From Arthrobacter sp. MYb227 (GTDB lineage: Bacteria; Actinomycetota; Actinomycetes; Actinomycetales; Micrococcaceae), in NCBI RefSeq assembly GCF_002975435.1, contig NZ_PCPT01000001.1, positions 434,001 to 498,000 of the forward strand: a stretch of 64,000 nt of DNA, written 5' to 3'. The notes beneath the pieces are model-generated. The model searched no databases and was not told where the DNA came from. It worked only from the letters and a program-made list of their open reading frames with translations. The translations under genes were made by a program, and so were the position numbers. This document shows positions 1 to 9,322 of this stretch, in pieces (position 1 is the stretch's first letter; each line of letters opens with the position of its first letter).

Positions 1-1196
1 AAGTTCTGATCGGCGTTGAAGAGCACAAAGGCGATCAACGGGATCAGGGCCACGAATGCCAGATAGAGGGCACCGGGGAATGTGATGCGGCTCAGTACGT
101 ATTCAAGGTACTGAACCGTTGGGCGTCCTGCACGGATACCCGGGATGAAGCCACCGTACTGCTTCATGTTGTCTGCAACCTCTGTTGGGTTGAACGTGAT
201 AGCAACGTAGAAGTAGGTGAAGCCGATGATCAGCAGCGTGTACACGGCCATGTACAACGGTGACGAACCGGAGAAGTTAGTGGAGATCCACAGCGCCCAA
301 CCCGGAAGTGTTCCGTCCTGGCGGGTGTTGAACTGCACCAGCATGCTTGGCAGCGCCAGCATCGAGGATGCGAAGATCACCGGGATCACACCGGCCATGT
401 TGACCTTGATCGGGATATAGGTGGAGGTTCCGCCGACGGTACGTCGTCCCACCATACGCTTGGCGTACTGCACCGGGATACGGCGCTGAGACTGCTCAAC
501 GAAGACCACCAGGGCAATAACGGCGAGGCCCACCAGGATCACCCCGAGGAAAGTTCCCCAACCCTGGGAGCGCAGGATGGCTCCCATGGATACCGGGAAG
601 CCCGAAGCGATCGAAACGAAGATCAGCAGTGACATACCGTTGCCGATGCCGCGTTCGGTGGCCAGTTCGCCCATCCACATGATCAGACCGGTGCCGGCCG
701 TCAGTGTGATGATCATCAGCAAGATGACCATGATCGATTGGTCCGGGACGATTGGTAGCTGACACGAGGGGAAGAGCATTCCGCTGCGAGCCAACGAGAC
801 AAGCGTTGTTGCTTGGAGCAGACCCAGTGCGATGGTGAGATAGCGGGTGTACTGCGTCAGGATTGCCTGGCCAGCTTGGCCTTCCTTATGCAGTTCCTCA
901 AAGCGTGGAATAACTACACGTAGCAACTGCACAATAATCGAGGCAGTAATGTAGGGCATGATACCCATGGCAAAGATCGAAACCTGCAGCAAGGCACCGC
1001 CACTGAAGAGGTTTACGAATTGGTAGAGACCGCCGCTTGTGTTGCCGGCGGCAAGACACTGCTGAACGTTCGTGTAATCCACTCCGGGTGCAGGAATGTA
1101 AACACCTACGCGGTAGATCGCGATAATGGCGAGCGTGAACAACAACTTGCGTCGCAGGTCAGGCGTCCGGAATACCCGGGCTATGGCGCTGAACAA
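1..1196 (-). CDS. secY: Protein translocase subunit SecY (C-terminus cut by window edge)
   Basis: SecY is the channel-forming membrane subunit of the SecYEG preprotein translocase. About 398 residues are visible. The N-terminus reads MFSAIARVFRTPDLRRK and leads straight into the first membrane helix. GIMPYITASIIVQLL near residue 80 is the typical second-helix motif, and further hydrophobic segments follow at regular spacing. The start is a TTG with a perfect AGGAGG at 1201-1206, four bases upstream; no ATG fits the family alignment. It lies downstream of rplO as usual, but 285 bp and a hairpin separate the two, so it probably has its own promoter. The C-terminal end and any adk, map or infA genes lie outside the window. 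Confidence 0.96.
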   Translation of the reverse strand, partial: MFSAIARVFRTPDLRRKLLFTLAIIAIYRVGVYIPAPGVDYTNVQQCLAAGNTSGGLYQFVNLFSGGALLQVSIFAMGIMPYITASIIVQLLRVVIPRFEELHKEGQAGQAILTQYTRYLTIALGLLQATTLVSLARSGMLFPSCQLPIVPDQSIMVILLMIITLTAGTGLIMWMGELATERGIGNGMSLLIFVSIASGFPVSMGAILRSQGWGTFLGVILVGLAVIALVVFVEQSQRRIPVQYAKRMVGRRTVGGTSTYIPIKVNMAGVIPVIFASSMLALPSMLVQFNTRQDGTLPGWALWISTNFSGSSPLYMAVYTLLIIGFTYFYVAITFNPTEVADNMKQYGGFIPGIRAGRPTVQYLEYVLSRITFPGALYLAFVALIPLIAFVLFNADQN

Positions 1197-1244
1197 GCGT
1201 CCTCCTGAATGGTGATGGCCGGGATACCCGGAGATGACCTATCG

Positions 1245-1275
1245 ATTCTACCGGGTGACTAGCGTTACTAACCAA
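1245..1275 (-). promoter_or_regulatory. Candidate secY promoter
   Basis: On the minus strand a TAGAAT (1245-1250) fits a -10 box. A weak TTGGTT (1270-1275) lies 19 bp upstream of it. The pair falls between the rplO hairpin and secY, about 50 bp from the secY start. The spacing is long and the -35 is poor, so the call is tentative. Confidence 0.3.
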
Positions 1276-1403
1276 ATACGCCGCGGTAAAAAGTTCTCTG
1301 AAAGACGAACCGATCGATATTTTCGGTTCGAATTCACGCATTATTCCCACAATTTGTGGTGGTGCAATGCAAAGTTGGGGAAATATGTGTGTAAGTACAA
1401 GAA

Positions 1404-1449
1404 AGAGGGGTCTCAAGGAATTCGTTACCGAATCCCCCGAAACCCCTCT
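1404..1449 (-). terminator. Hairpin terminator after rplO
   Basis: AGAGGGGT and ACCCCTCT form an 8-bp stem, followed on the minus strand by TTTCTTGT. It sits 33 bp past the rplO stop and would end or attenuate the spc transcript before secY. The loop is long (about 30 bases), so part of it may fold further. Confidence 0.55.
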
Positions 1450-1481
1450 GACTTTAGCTATGTGATCAGATGACCTTTAGC

Positions 1482-1937
1482 TTAGAGCTCTACAGCCGAA
1501 CCGCCGGCAGCAGCGATCTTCTCTGCTGCGGAGGACGAGAAAGCGTTAACCTTCACGTCAACCTTGACGGTGAGCTCTCCCGAGCCAAGGACCTTGACTG
1601 GCTCGTTCTTACGAACGGCGCCCTTCGCGATCAGTGCCTCTACGGTGACCTCGCCACCTTCCGGGAACAGTTCCGAGATCTTGTCCAGGTTTACAACCTG
1701 GTACTCGACGCGGAACGGGTTCTTGAAGCCGCGAAGCTTCGGAAGGCGCATGTGCAACGGCAGCTGGCCGCCGGCGAAGCCGGCCTTGACCTGGTAGCGT
1801 GCCTTGGTGCCCTTGGTACCGCGACCAGCGGTCTTACCCTTGGATGCCTCACCACGACCCACACGGGTCTTGGCCTTCTTGGCACCTTCGGCTGGACGCA
1901 GGTGGTGAACCTTCAATGCGTTGTCTTTTTCAGCCAT
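1482..1937 (-). CDS. rplO: 50S ribosomal protein L15
   Basis: L15 is a late-assembling large-subunit protein that binds 23S rRNA. The 151 residues match the normal bacterial length. The N-terminal [20 protein letters not shown] and the glycine-rich [14 protein letters not shown] segment are the family hallmark; the globular C-terminal domain carries the [13 protein letters not shown] stretch. The gene is last in the spc block, with its start 2 bp after the rpmD stop, implying translational coupling. Confidence 0.98.
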   Translation of the reverse strand: MAEKDNALKVHHLRPAEGAKKAKTRVGRGEASKGKTAGRGTKGTKARYQVKAGFAGGQLPLHMRLPKLRGFKNPFRVEYQVVNLDKISELFPEGGEVTVEALIAKGAVRKNEPVKVLGSGELTVKVDVKVNAFSSSAAEKIAAAGGSAVEL

Positions 1938-1939
1938 GA

Positions 1940-2146
1940 TTACTTCGCCTCCTCAACCTTTACGAGGTGCGGAACCGTGTTGACCATGCCTACGGTGACG
2001 GCGTCAGCGGTACGGGTCACGGTGTGACCGATGCGCTTGAGACCGAGCGAGCGTAGGGTGTCGCGCTGGTTCTGCTTGCCACCAATGGTGGACTTAATCT
2101 GGGTGATGATCAGAGTTGCGTCGCTTGGGACAATGTTCTTTGCCAT
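1940..2146 (-). CDS. rpmD: 50S ribosomal protein L30
   Basis: L30 is a small large-subunit protein, 68 residues here. It starts [20 protein letters not shown] and contains [16 protein letters not shown], the usual L30 helix. A longer in-frame start exists upstream but would overlap rpsE by about 100 bp. The ATG at 2144-2146 is 4 bp after the rpsE stop and gives the family length. It sits between rpsE and rplO as in other spc operons. Confidence 0.97.
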   Translation of the reverse strand: MAKNIVPSDATLIITQIKSTIGGKQNQRDTLRSLGLKRIGHTVTRTADAVTVGMVNTVPHLVKVEEAK

Positions 2147-2150
2147 TTGC

Positions 2151-2864
2151 TTACGCACCTGCCTTCTGCGCTTGGATGTTACGCAGCATCTGCTCCGAAA
2201 CAACTTCGTCCAATGGCAGACCACGGCGGGCTGCAACTGCCTGAGGCTCTTCAAGAGCCTTCAGTGCTGCAATGGTGCCACGCACGATGTTGATCTGGTT
2301 GGTCGAACCCATGGACTTGGACAGCACGTCGTGGATGCCTGCGCATTCCAGTACGGCGCGGACCGGACCACCGGCGATAACGCCGGTACCCGGAGCGGCC
2401 GGACGCAACAGTACAACGCCGGCAGCGGCTTCACCCTGCACCAGGTGCGGGATGGTGGTGCCGATGCGTGGGACGCGGAAGAAGGACTTCTTGGCTTCTT
2501 CTACACCCTTAGCGATTGCCGCCGGAACTTCCTTGGCCTTGCCGTAGCCGACGCCAACGAGACCGTTGCCATCGCCAACAACAACAAGTGCGGTGAAGCT
2601 GAAGCGACGACCACCCTTGACGACCTTGGATACGCGGTTGATTGCTACAACGCGCTCAAGGAACTTGTCCTTGTCTTCGTTGCGGCTATCCTTCGAATCG
2701 CGGCCACGGCCACGGCCCTCGCCACGTCCACGACCTTCGCCGCCACGTCCACGACCTTCGCCGCGACGAGCGCCAGCGTTGTCCGTGGCGGGAGCGGCTG
2801 CAGTCTCGACTGCCTCAGTAGCTTCAGACACCTGAGTTTCCTTCTTGTTAGTTGCTTCGCTCAC
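2151..2864 (-). CDS. rpsE: 30S ribosomal protein S5 with RG-rich N-terminal extension
   Basis: S5 is a small-subunit protein near the mRNA entry channel and contributes to decoding accuracy. The conserved core begins near residue 68 ([20 protein letters not shown]) and includes [12 protein letters not shown] and the C-terminal fold with [11 protein letters not shown]. At 237 residues it is about 70 longer than E. coli S5. The excess is an N-terminal tail, first acidic, then built of repeated RGEGRG-type units (about residues 33-55). Such tails are common in Micrococcaceae; their role is not known to me. The gene overlaps rplR by 4 bp (ATGA). Confidence 0.97.
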   Translation of the reverse strand: MSEATNKKETQVSEATEAVETAAAPATDNAGARRGEGRGRGGEGRGRGEGRGRGRDSKDSRNEDKDKFLERVVAINRVSKVVKGGRRFSFTALVVVGDGNGLVGVGYGKAKEVPAAIAKGVEEAKKSFFRVPRIGTTIPHLVQGEAAAGVVLLRPAAPGTGVIAGGPVRAVLECAGIHDVLSKSMGSTNQINIVRGTIAALKALEEPQAVAARRGLPLDEVVSEQMLRNIQAQKAGA

Positions 2865-3232
2865 AGTGCCAGCCCACCTTCACGTGCACCGTCAGCAACA
2901 GCTGCCACGCGACCGTGGTACTTGTTGCCGCCGCGGTCGAAGACCACGGATTCGATGCCAGCGGCCTTGGCGCGCTCGGCTACGAGCTCGCCAACGCGCT
3001 TGGCCTTGGCGGTCTTGTCACCGTCGAGTGCGCGCAGGTCAGCTTCGAGAGTCGACGCGTAAGCAACGGTAATACCCTTGCTGTCGTCAACGATCTGAAC
3101 GAACATGTGGCGTGCCGAGCGGTTAACGACCAGACGCGGACGCAGCTCGGTGCCGGTGATGCGCTTACGAACGCGCAGGTGGCGGCGGCCGCGTGCGGCA
3201 GCCTTGCTCTTACCCTTGATTCCGATAGCCAT
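2861..3232 (-). CDS. rplR: 50S ribosomal protein L18
   Basis: L18 binds 5S rRNA together with L5 and helps dock it on the large subunit. The 123 residues include the basic N-terminal part ([20 protein letters not shown]), the core [14 protein letters not shown] and the C-terminal [20 protein letters not shown] signature. The stop overlaps the rpsE start by 4 bp and the start lies 3 bp after the rplF stop, so the three are translated as a coupled set. Confidence 0.98.
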   Translation of the reverse strand: MAIGIKGKSKAAARGRRHLRVRKRITGTELRPRLVVNRSARHMFVQIVDDSKGITVAYASTLEADLRALDGDKTAKAKRVGELVAERAKAAGIESVVFDRGGNKYHGRVAAVADGAREGGLAL

Positions 3233-3235
3233 GGT

Positions 3236-3772
3236 TTACTTACCAGCCTTTCCGACCTTGCGGCGGATGATTTCGCCAGCGTAGCGAACTCCCTTACCCT
3301 TGTACGGGTCGGGCTTGCGGAGCTTGCGGATGTTGGCGGAAATTTCGCCAACCTGCTGCTTGTTGATACCGGAAACGGTGATCTTGGTGTTGCCCTCAAC
3401 AGCGAAGGTGATACCTTCTGGTGCTTCGAGAACAACCGGGTGCGAGAAACCGAGGGCGAACTCGAGGCTCTGGCCCTTCAGTGCAACGCGGTAACCGGTA
3501 CCGTGGATTTCCAGCTTCTTTTCGTAGCCAGCTGTCACACCGATGATCATGTTTTCGATCAGGGTGCGGGTCAGACCGTGCAGCGAACGCGAATCGCGCT
3601 CGTCGTTCGGGCGTGACACGGTCACTACGTTCTCTTCGAGAACAGCAGCGATCGGGCTAGCAATGATGTGAGTCAGTTCGCCCTTGGCGCCCTTGACGGA
3701 GACTACGTCGCCATCAATCTTGAGCTCAACGCCGGCGGGAACAGTGATCGGAAGACGTCCAATACGTGACAT
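3236..3772 (-). CDS. rplF: 50S ribosomal protein L6
   Basis: L6 lies near the factor-binding site of the large subunit. It is 178 residues, two tandem copies of the L6 fold. [17 protein letters not shown] opens the first, and the C-terminal signature [14 protein letters not shown] is present in the second. It sits between rpsH and rplR in the standard spc order. Confidence 0.98.
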   Translation of the reverse strand: MSRIGRLPITVPAGVELKIDGDVVSVKGAKGELTHIIASPIAAVLEENVVTVSRPNDERDSRSLHGLTRTLIENMIIGVTAGYEKKLEIHGTGYRVALKGQSLEFALGFSHPVVLEAPEGITFAVEGNTKITVSGINKQQVGEISANIRKLRKPDPYKGKGVRYAGEIIRRKVGKAGK

Positions 3773-3793
3773 TGTTTTTCTCTCCCTTTCCCG

Positions 3794-4192
3794 TTACCAG
3801 ACGTAGGCGAGGACTTCCCCACCTACACCCTTCTTGGCTGCCTGGCGGTCGGTAAGCAGACCGGAGGACGTGGACAGGATTGCGATGCCGAGGCCACCAA
3901 GGACGTGCGGCAAGTTGGTGGACTTTGCGTATACACGCAGGCCCGGCTTCGAAATACGGCGAACGCCAGCGATTGAACGCTCGCGGCTCGGGCCGAACTT
4001 CAGGGTGATGGTCAGCTTCTTGCCAACCTCTGCTGCTTCTTCAACGAACGAGGCGATGTAGCCCTGTTCCTTGAGGATCGTTGCAACGCGAACCTTGAGC
4101 TTCGACGACGGCATGGAAACCGTGTCGTGGTAAGCCGAGTTGGCGTTACGCAGACGAGTCAGCATATCTGCGACAGGATCTGTCATTGTCAT
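3794..4192 (-). CDS. rpsH: 30S ribosomal protein S8
   Basis: S8 binds the central domain of 16S rRNA and, in E. coli, represses the spc operon by binding its mRNA. The 132 residues start [17 protein letters not shown]. The C-terminal RNA-binding motif [20 protein letters not shown] is intact. A 62-bp gap separates it from rplE upstream. The rpsN (S14) gene found between rplE and rpsH in many bacteria is absent here and must be elsewhere if present. Confidence 0.98.
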   Translation of the reverse strand: MTMTDPVADMLTRLRNANSAYHDTVSMPSSKLKVRVATILKEQGYIASFVEEAAEVGKKLTITLKFGPSRERSIAGVRRISKPGLRVYAKSTNLPHVLGGLGIAILSTSSGLLTDRQAAKKGVGGEVLAYVW

Positions 4193-4254
4193 TTGGGCTT
4201 CTGCCCTTCCTCGCTACGGTTTCCGCGCAAGCGCGGACCTGCAACGTAGTTGAT

Positions 4255-4824
4255 CTAGTTGGCGGTCTTGAACGGGAAGCCCAGAGCCTTGAGCAAGGCA
4301 CGACCTTCGTCGTCGGTCTTCGCGGTGGTCACTACGGTGATGTCCATACCGCGAACGCGGTCGATGGAATCAACATCGATTTCGTGGAACATTGACTGCT
4401 CCGTGAGACCGAAGGTGTAGTTTCCGTTACCGTCGAACTGCTTCGGGCTCAGGCCACGGAAGTCACGGATACGTGGCAGTGCCAACGTAACCAAGCGGTC
4501 TACGAATTCCCACATGCGATCGCCGCGAAGCGTTGCGTGGGTACCAATCGGCATGCCTTCGCGCAGTTTGAACTGTGCGATCGACTTGCGTGCCTTGGTA
4601 ACCAACGGCTTCTGGCCGGTGATGGCGGTGAGGTCGCGAACTGCGCCTTCAATGAGCTTGGAATCCTTAGCGGCTTCACCGACACCCATGTTGACTACAA
4701 CCTTGACCAAGCCCGGAACCTGCATCGGGTTGGCGTAGCTGAATTCCTGGGTCAGGACTTCGCGGATTTCGGCGGCGTACTTGGCCTTCAGGCGTGGCTG
4801 GATCTTCACAGCTGCTTCAGTCAT
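4255..4824 (-). CDS. rplE: 50S ribosomal protein L5
   Basis: L5 binds 5S rRNA and contacts the P-site tRNA. The 189 residues include [20 protein letters not shown], the [20 protein letters not shown] segment and the C-terminal [20 protein letters not shown]. The start codon shares one base with the rplX stop (TAATG), so translation is coupled. Confidence 0.98.
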   Translation of the reverse strand: MTEAAVKIQPRLKAKYAAEIREVLTQEFSYANPMQVPGLVKVVVNMGVGEAAKDSKLIEGAVRDLTAITGQKPLVTKARKSIAQFKLREGMPIGTHATLRGDRMWEFVDRLVTLALPRIRDFRGLSPKQFDGNGNYTFGLTEQSMFHEIDVDSIDRVRGMDITVVTTAKTDDEGRALLKALGFPFKTAN

Positions 4825-5168
4825 TACAGTGCCTTCCCGGAAGACTTGGCGTAGCGAACACGGACGGTCTTGGACACGCCGTTCTTCTCTACGGTTTCCT
4901 CGCGGAAGCCAACGCGGGTCGGCTTCTTGGTTTCCGGGTCAACGATTGCAACGTTTGAGACGTGCATCGGGGCTTCAATAACCTCGATACCACCGGTCTG
5001 CGTGCCGCGCTCGGTCTGTCCGGCCTTGGTGTGCTTGGTAACGCGGTTAACGCCTTCAACAATCACGCGCTGTGCCTCAGGGAAAACCTTGAGCACCTTG
5101 CCCTGCTTGTTGCGGTCGGAACCACTGATGACCTGAACCAGGTCACCCTTCTTAATCTTTGCACCCAT
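4824..5168 (-). CDS. rplX: 50S ribosomal protein L24
   Basis: L24 is an assembly initiator protein of the large subunit. The 114 residues contain the KOW motif near the N-terminus ([20 protein letters not shown]) and the [15 protein letters not shown] stretch. It lies 2 bp after rplN and overlaps rplE by one base. The length is slightly above E. coli L24 because of a C-terminal tail, common in actinobacteria. Confidence 0.98.
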   Translation of the reverse strand: MGAKIKKGDLVQVISGSDRNKQGKVLKVFPEAQRVIVEGVNRVTKHTKAGQTERGTQTGGIEVIEAPMHVSNVAIVDPETKKPTRVGFREETVEKNGVSKTVRVRYAKSSGKAL

Positions 5169-5170
5169 GG

Positions 5171-5539
5171 TTAGAGCACCTCCGGAGCCAGGGAAACGAT
5201 CTTCATGAACTTCTTATCGCGAAGCTCACGACCCACTGGACCGAAAATACGGGTACCGCGGGGCTCGCCGTCAGCCTTGAGGATGACAGCTGCGTTCTCG
5301 TCGAACTTGATGTAGGAACCGTCGATACGACGGCGCTCCTTCTTGGTGCGAACGATGACAGCCTTAACGACGTCACCCTTCTTTACGTTTCCGCCCGGGA
5401 TTGCATCCTTGACGGTGGCGACGATGATGTCGCCAATACCTGCGTAGCGACGGCCAGAGCCACCGAGAACACGAATGGTAAGGATTTCCTTAGCACCGGT
5501 GTTATCGGCAACCTTTAGTCGCGATTCCTGCTGAATCAC
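5171..5539 (-). CDS. rplN: 50S ribosomal protein L14
   Basis: L14 forms part of the intersubunit bridges. The 122 residues start [18 protein letters not shown], the universal L14 N-terminus, and carry [19 protein letters not shown]. The start is GTG (5537-5539) with an AGGAG seven bases upstream. It is the first gene of the spc block. The usual upstream neighbour rpsQ is displaced 1.5 kb by an inserted gene. Confidence 0.98.
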   Translation of the reverse strand: MIQQESRLKVADNTGAKEILTIRVLGGSGRRYAGIGDIIVATVKDAIPGGNVKKGDVVKAVIVRTKKERRRIDGSYIKFDENAAVILKADGEPRGTRIFGPVGRELRDKKFMKIVSLAPEVL

Positions 5540-5925
5540 TTATTACTCCTGTCGTCTCGCTGGTTCTCCTAGGGAGCCTTGCGGAACGGATATGGTCCAT
5601 CCCAGCTTCCGCTTACCCCCACCTCCATACACATCACGACACACCGCTAAGCGGTATTGCGTGAAAATGCTGGGGAAGCAGGGCCGAGGCGTTAGCCGAG
5701 AGCTATGCCGCACAATCTTCTAGAGCCCGTAAACGCCCTATGGGAAAGCACTATGCGTGGTGTCTGAGGTGGATAGTCTGCAAATACAACGCGCACAGAA
5801 TAAAAAGTCTACAGTAAGGATGCCGGTTATTGAAACCTTGTGATAAGGGGTAAATACGGGTTCTTCATCACATGTTAGCTCCTGACGCCGAGGCAGCCAA
5901 TGATCGATTCCGGCCGGCAAGGCAT
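5540..5925. other. Gene-free stretch, probable spc promoter and leader
   Basis: This 386-bp gap must contain the start of the rplN transcript if the EEP gene upstream is not read through. On the minus strand I see a TAGACT followed 17 bp later by TGTATT (around 5786-5814), a weak promoter candidate, and a short palindrome (CCGCTAAGCGG, about 5644-5654). No reading frame of credible quality is seen. Confidence 0.35.
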
Positions 5926-6948
5926 CTACTCGCAGCGTGCAAGCCGAGTAAAGATCCCGTGATGATCGGTACCGTCCACCGAGAATCTTTCGGAATTCAC
6001 CTCTAAGAGTTCTCTGACAAGGACATGGTCAATTGCGGCAAAGGCTGGAAGTGATGCATCGGCCGGCCATGACGGAAGCTGTAGTGGACCAATACGAGGC
6101 GAAACATCGGACAACCCTTGACTCACATCCCGAAATTCCCGATGCGCATGCGTCGCGTTAAAGTCACCTGCCATGATTAACGGCATATCACCCTGAGTTT
6201 CGTGCCACAGTCGCAAGTTCTCGAGGGTATGGGCCCACATCACTGGGTCGTGAGTGGGTGGCATTGGATGTACCGCTACTACGCGAAGGCTACCGAGCCG
6301 TGGATCATCGATCCTAGCTACTGGAAGATCAAAAAGCACCCGCGCGGATTGGGATACCGCATTGGTTTCTTGACGCAGCGGAGCTCTAGAAAGAATCACG
6401 CTATCCACGCTTCCGCCATGGATCACCGGTGAAGTCCTATGGGTGTAGTCCCAGCCGCTGACACTTGCTTGAAGGCCCAGGATCATTGCCTCGTTGGTTT
6501 CCAGCAGAACCAGCACATCCGGAGCTTCACGTTGAATATAGGATCCAAGTTCGGCGATTGAGGCCCTCCCCCGGCCAACGTTCAGTGAAAGTACCGACAA
6601 TTCTGGCCCGGGTTCACAGGCGCTCTTGTCTGCACTCGTTCGTTGAATACCGGAGTCATAGTGAGAAAGATACCCCGGCCCTAAGGACGCCATTGTCGAG
6701 ATTCCCAGCAGCAACGCGAGAAACCGTTTGCCGCGTACCAGCACAATCATTGCTGCCGCGACAGTTGCTAGGCAAAGCAGCGGTAAAACTGCCTGGAGTA
6801 CCGCGATTATCTGCGATCCCCCGGCACTAAGATGCGGCAACACGATAAGAAATACGGCAAACGGTACATAGACGAGCGTGTACCGGAGTCGTTTGAAAAT
6901 TTGTTGTTTTGGCACCCTGTTCCCGGGATCTGTCTGTGGTCTGGTCAT
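5926..6948 (-). CDS. Membrane-anchored endonuclease/exonuclease/phosphatase (EEP) family protein
   Basis: About 340 residues. The first 120 hold a basic N-terminus and three or four hydrophobic segments; the rest is an EEP-fold phosphodiesterase domain. Metal and catalytic motifs are visible in order: SLNVGRG, LLETNE, GDFNATHAH, IDHVLVR and TDHHGIF, so the domain looks active. The family hydrolyses phosphodiester bonds in nucleic acids, lipids or sugar phosphates; this sequence does not show which. The ATG at 6946-6948 was chosen because an upstream in-frame start would lie inside the rpsQ terminator. It is inserted between rpsQ and rplN, which are adjacent in most bacteria. Confidence 0.85.
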   Translation of the reverse strand: MTRPQTDPGNRVPKQQIFKRLRYTLVYVPFAVFLIVLPHLSAGGSQIIAVLQAVLPLLCLATVAAAMIVLVRGKRFLALLLGISTMASLGPGYLSHYDSGIQRTSADKSACEPGPELSVLSLNVGRGRASIAELGSYIQREAPDVLVLLETNEAMILGLQASVSGWDYTHRTSPVIHGGSVDSVILSRAPLRQETNAVSQSARVLFDLPVARIDDPRLGSLRVVAVHPMPPTHDPVMWAHTLENLRLWHETQGDMPLIMAGDFNATHAHREFRDVSQGLSDVSPRIGPLQLPSWPADASLPAFAAIDHVLVRELLEVNSERFSVDGTDHHGIFTRLARCE

Positions 6949-6967
6949 CTGCCGATGCTCGCAGACT

Positions 6968-7023
6968 AAAAAGAAAGCACCCCGGGAGAATGCTGGATGA
7001 ATCCAGTTTCTCTCGGGGTGCTT
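6968..7023 (-). terminator. Terminator of the S10 operon
   Basis: On the minus strand AAAGCACCCCGAGAG pairs with CTCCCGGGGTGCTTT around a loop containing a smaller CTGGAT/ATCCAG hairpin, then TCTTTTTAG follows. It lies 37 bp beyond the rpsQ stop. This is a strong intrinsic terminator that separates the ribosomal transcript from the EEP gene. Confidence 0.85.
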
Positions 7024-7059
7024 TACTTCATTCACGTGTTAGTGAAGAAAAGCGAAAGA

Positions 7060-7347
7060 CTACTTAGCCTTTTCGATGATCTCCACGAGACGCCAGCGCT
7101 TGTCGGCAGACAGCGGGCGGGTCTCGGCGATGAGTACGAGGTCGCCGATGCCGGCGCTGTTCTCTTCGTCGTGAGCCTTCACGTTCTTGTTGCGACGCAT
7201 GACCTTGCCGTAAAGGGCGTGCTTAACACGGTCCTCTACATCAACGACGATGGTCTTCTGCATTTTATCGGAAACCACGTACCCGCGGAGGGTCTTGCGG
7301 TCGCCGCGCTCTGCTGATGCAGCCACTACGTTCTCCTTCTCGCTCAT
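7060..7347 (-). CDS. rpsQ: 30S ribosomal protein S17
   Basis: S17 binds the 5' domain of 16S rRNA early in assembly. The 95 residues contain [19 protein letters not shown] and the [20 protein letters not shown] signature. It is the last gene of the S10 block and shares one base with the end of rpmC. A terminator follows directly, so the S10 and spc blocks are separate transcription units here. Confidence 0.98.
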   Translation of the reverse strand: MSEKENVVAASAERGDRKTLRGYVVSDKMQKTIVVDVEDRVKHALYGKVMRRNKNVKAHDEENSAGIGDLVLIAETRPLSADKRWRLVEIIEKAK

Positions 7348-7655
7348 TACTTGGTTTCCTCAGTTGCTTCCGCAGCGTCAGCCTTCTTCGAAGCCTTCTT
7401 GGCCTTCTTAGCTTCTTCTACTGGGACAACAACTTCTGCACGAATGCCCAACTCGCGTTCGCGAAGTACCGTGTAGATACGTGCGATATCGCGCTTGACA
7501 GTCTTGAGGTTGCCGTGCGATTCGAGCTGACCGGTGGCCGACTGGAAACGGAGGTTGAACAACTCCTCCTTGGCCTTCTTAAGCTCCTCGACCAGACGGG
7601 CGTTATCAAAGCCGTCCAGTGCTTCGGTTGCTAGATCCTTGGATCCGATTGCCAT
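7347..7655 (-). CDS. rpmC: 50S ribosomal protein L29 with lysine/alanine-rich tail
   Basis: L29 surrounds the peptide exit tunnel and helps bind trigger factor and SRP. The helical-hairpin core is present ([20 protein letters not shown], then [17 protein letters not shown]). At 102 residues it is about 35 longer than E. coli L29. The extra part is a charged C-terminal tail ([20 protein letters not shown]), likely disordered. It sits between rplP and rpsQ as expected. Confidence 0.96.
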   Translation of the reverse strand: MAIGSKDLATEALDGFDNARLVEELKKAKEELFNLRFQSATGQLESHGNLKTVKRDIARIYTVLRERELGIRAEVVVPVEEAKKAKKASKKADAAEATEETK

Positions 7656-7658
7656 TCC

Positions 7659-8075
7659 TTATTCACCACCTTCGCGACGCACAATGCGTGCCTTCAACGG
7701 CAGCTTGTGGATTGCCAGGCGCAATGCCTCGCGAGCTACCTCTTCACTGACACCGGAGAGTTCGAAGAGAACTCGTCCCGGCTTTACGTTTGCGACCCAC
7801 CATTCCGGCGAACCCTTACCGGAACCCATGCGGGTTTCGGCTGGCTTCTTGGTTAGCGGACGGTCCGGGTAAATGTTGATCCAGACCTTACCGCCACGCT
7901 TGATGTGGCGGGTCATGGCGATACGTGCAGCTTCAATCTGACGGTTGGTAACGTAGGCCGGTGTAAGGGCCTGGATACCGTATTCGCCAAAAGCTACGGT
8001 CGTACCACCCGATGCTGCGCCACTCCGGTTGGGGTGGTGCTGCTTGCGGTACTTGACGCGGCGTGGGATAAGCAT
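7659..8075 (-). CDS. rplP: 50S ribosomal protein L16
   Basis: L16 is near the A-site tRNA and the peptidyl-transferase centre. The 138 residues start [17 protein letters not shown] and carry the diagnostic [19 protein letters not shown] and [20 protein letters not shown]. The start codon immediately follows the rpsC stop. Confidence 0.98.
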   Translation of the reverse strand: MLIPRRVKYRKQHHPNRSGAASGGTTVAFGEYGIQALTPAYVTNRQIEAARIAMTRHIKRGGKVWINIYPDRPLTKKPAETRMGSGKGSPEWWVANVKPGRVLFELSGVSEEVAREALRLAIHKLPLKARIVRREGGE

Positions 8076-8900
8076 TTAAGCCTGTCCTCCTTCTGCGCCT
8101 GCTGCCGGAGCTTCAACAGCTGGTGCTGTTGCTTCCGGTGCAGTGTTGCGGTCGTTACGACGACGGCGTTCGCCACCTTCTGGACGTCCACCCGGACGTC
8201 CACCCGGACGGTCGCCGCGGCCACGAGCAGGAGCTGCTGCAGCCTGAGCTGCCAGTTCCTTCGAGGTTACGTCGCCCTTGTAGATCCAAACCTTCACGCC
8301 GATGCGGCCGAAGGTGGTCTTGGCTTCGAACATGCCGTAGTCGATGTTCGCACGCAGGGTGTGCAGCGGCACACGGCCTTCGCGGTAGAACTCCTTGCGG
8401 GACATTTCTGCCCCACCCAGACGACCGGAGCACTGTACGCGGATGCCCTTGGCACCTGCGCGCATTGCCGACTGCATGGCCTTCTTCATGGCGCGGCGGA
8501 AAGCCACACGTGAAGCAAGCTGCTCGGCGATGCCCTGTGCAACAAGCTGAGCTTCGATCTCGGGGTTCTTGACCTCGAGGATGTTCAGCTGAACCTGCTT
8601 GGCGGTGAGCTTTTCGAGCTCGCCACGGATGCGGTCGGCTTCGGCGCCGCGGCGACCGATAACGATACCCGGGCGTGCGGTGTGGATATCCACACGTACA
8701 CGATCGCGGGTGCGCTCGATCTCCACGCGTGCGATGCCTGCGCGCTCCATACCGGTGGTCATCAGTTCGCGGATACGGATATCTTCTTTGACGAAGTCCT
8801 TGTATCGCTGGCCGGCCTTGGACGAATCAGCGAACCAGTGCGAAACGTGGTCCGTGGTGATTCCGAGGCGGAACCCGTGCGGGTTAACCTTCTGTCCCAT
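8076..8900 (-). CDS. rpsC: 30S ribosomal protein S3 with RG-rich C-terminal tail
   Basis: S3 lines the mRNA entry tunnel and has helicase-assisting basic residues. The N-terminal KH domain ([20 protein letters not shown]) and the C-terminal S3 domain ([20 protein letters not shown], then [18 protein letters not shown]) are intact over about 215 residues. A further 55-60 residue tail follows, rich in Arg, Gly, Ala and Pro with a repeated GGRP unit. It mirrors the tail on S5. The rplV stop directly precedes the start. Confidence 0.97.
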   Translation of the reverse strand: MGQKVNPHGFRLGITTDHVSHWFADSSKAGQRYKDFVKEDIRIRELMTTGMERAGIARVEIERTRDRVRVDIHTARPGIVIGRRGAEADRIRGELEKLTAKQVQLNILEVKNPEIEAQLVAQGIAEQLASRVAFRRAMKKAMQSAMRAGAKGIRVQCSGRLGGAEMSRKEFYREGRVPLHTLRANIDYGMFEAKTTFGRIGVKVWIYKGDVTSKELAAQAAAAPARGRGDRPGGRPGGRPEGGERRRRNDRNTAPEATAPAVEAPAAGAEGGQA

Positions 8901-9266
8901 TTACTTTTCCCCACCCTTCTTAGGGGTTGCGACGACCACAGTGATGTGGCTCGTGCGCTTCTTGATCTGGTATGCGCGACCCTGAGCACGCGGCTGGAAC
9001 CGCTTCATGGTCGGACCCTCGTCAACAAACGCTTCGCTGATGATCAGCTCGTCTTCATTGAACGCGATTCCCTCGCGGTCAGCAGCGGCACGGGCGTTAG
9101 CCACTGCCGATGCAACAACCTTGAACACCGGTTCTGAAGCTGCCTGTGGGGCAAACTTCAAAATCGCCAGTGCTTCGTTCGTCTGCTTGCCACGAACCAG
9201 GTTGACGACGCGCCGGGCCTTCATAGGCGTCACGCGAATATGGCGCGCAATTGCCTTGGCTTCCAT
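8901..9266 (-). CDS. rplV: 50S ribosomal protein L22
   Basis: L22 lines the exit tunnel; its beta-hairpin is a site of macrolide-resistance changes. The 121 residues start [21 protein letters not shown] longer in-frame start (13 residues upstream) was rejected because the ATG at 9264-9266 has an AGGAAAG ahead of it and matches the family N-terminus. The hairpin segment [20 protein letters not shown] looks normal. Confidence 0.97.
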   Translation of the reverse strand: MEAKAIARHIRVTPMKARRVVNLVRGKQTNEALAILKFAPQAASEPVFKVVASAVANARAAADREGIAFNEDELIISEAFVDEGPTMKRFQPRAQGRAYQIKKRTSHITVVVATPKKGGEK

Positions 9267-9322
9267 TGCTTTCCTTCTCTCGTCTCTCGAAGAAGTGCTA
9301 AGCACTCACTAACCCTCGCGGG

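Noticed and set aside
2861-3616. Plus-strand 254-codon frame across rplR and rplF
   Set aside because: Both minus-strand ribosomal genes are complete and conserved; the plus frame is a shadow.
6949-7035. Upstream extension of the EEP protein by 29 residues
   Set aside because: The extension lies over the rpsQ terminator hairpin and would start inside the ribosomal transcript end.
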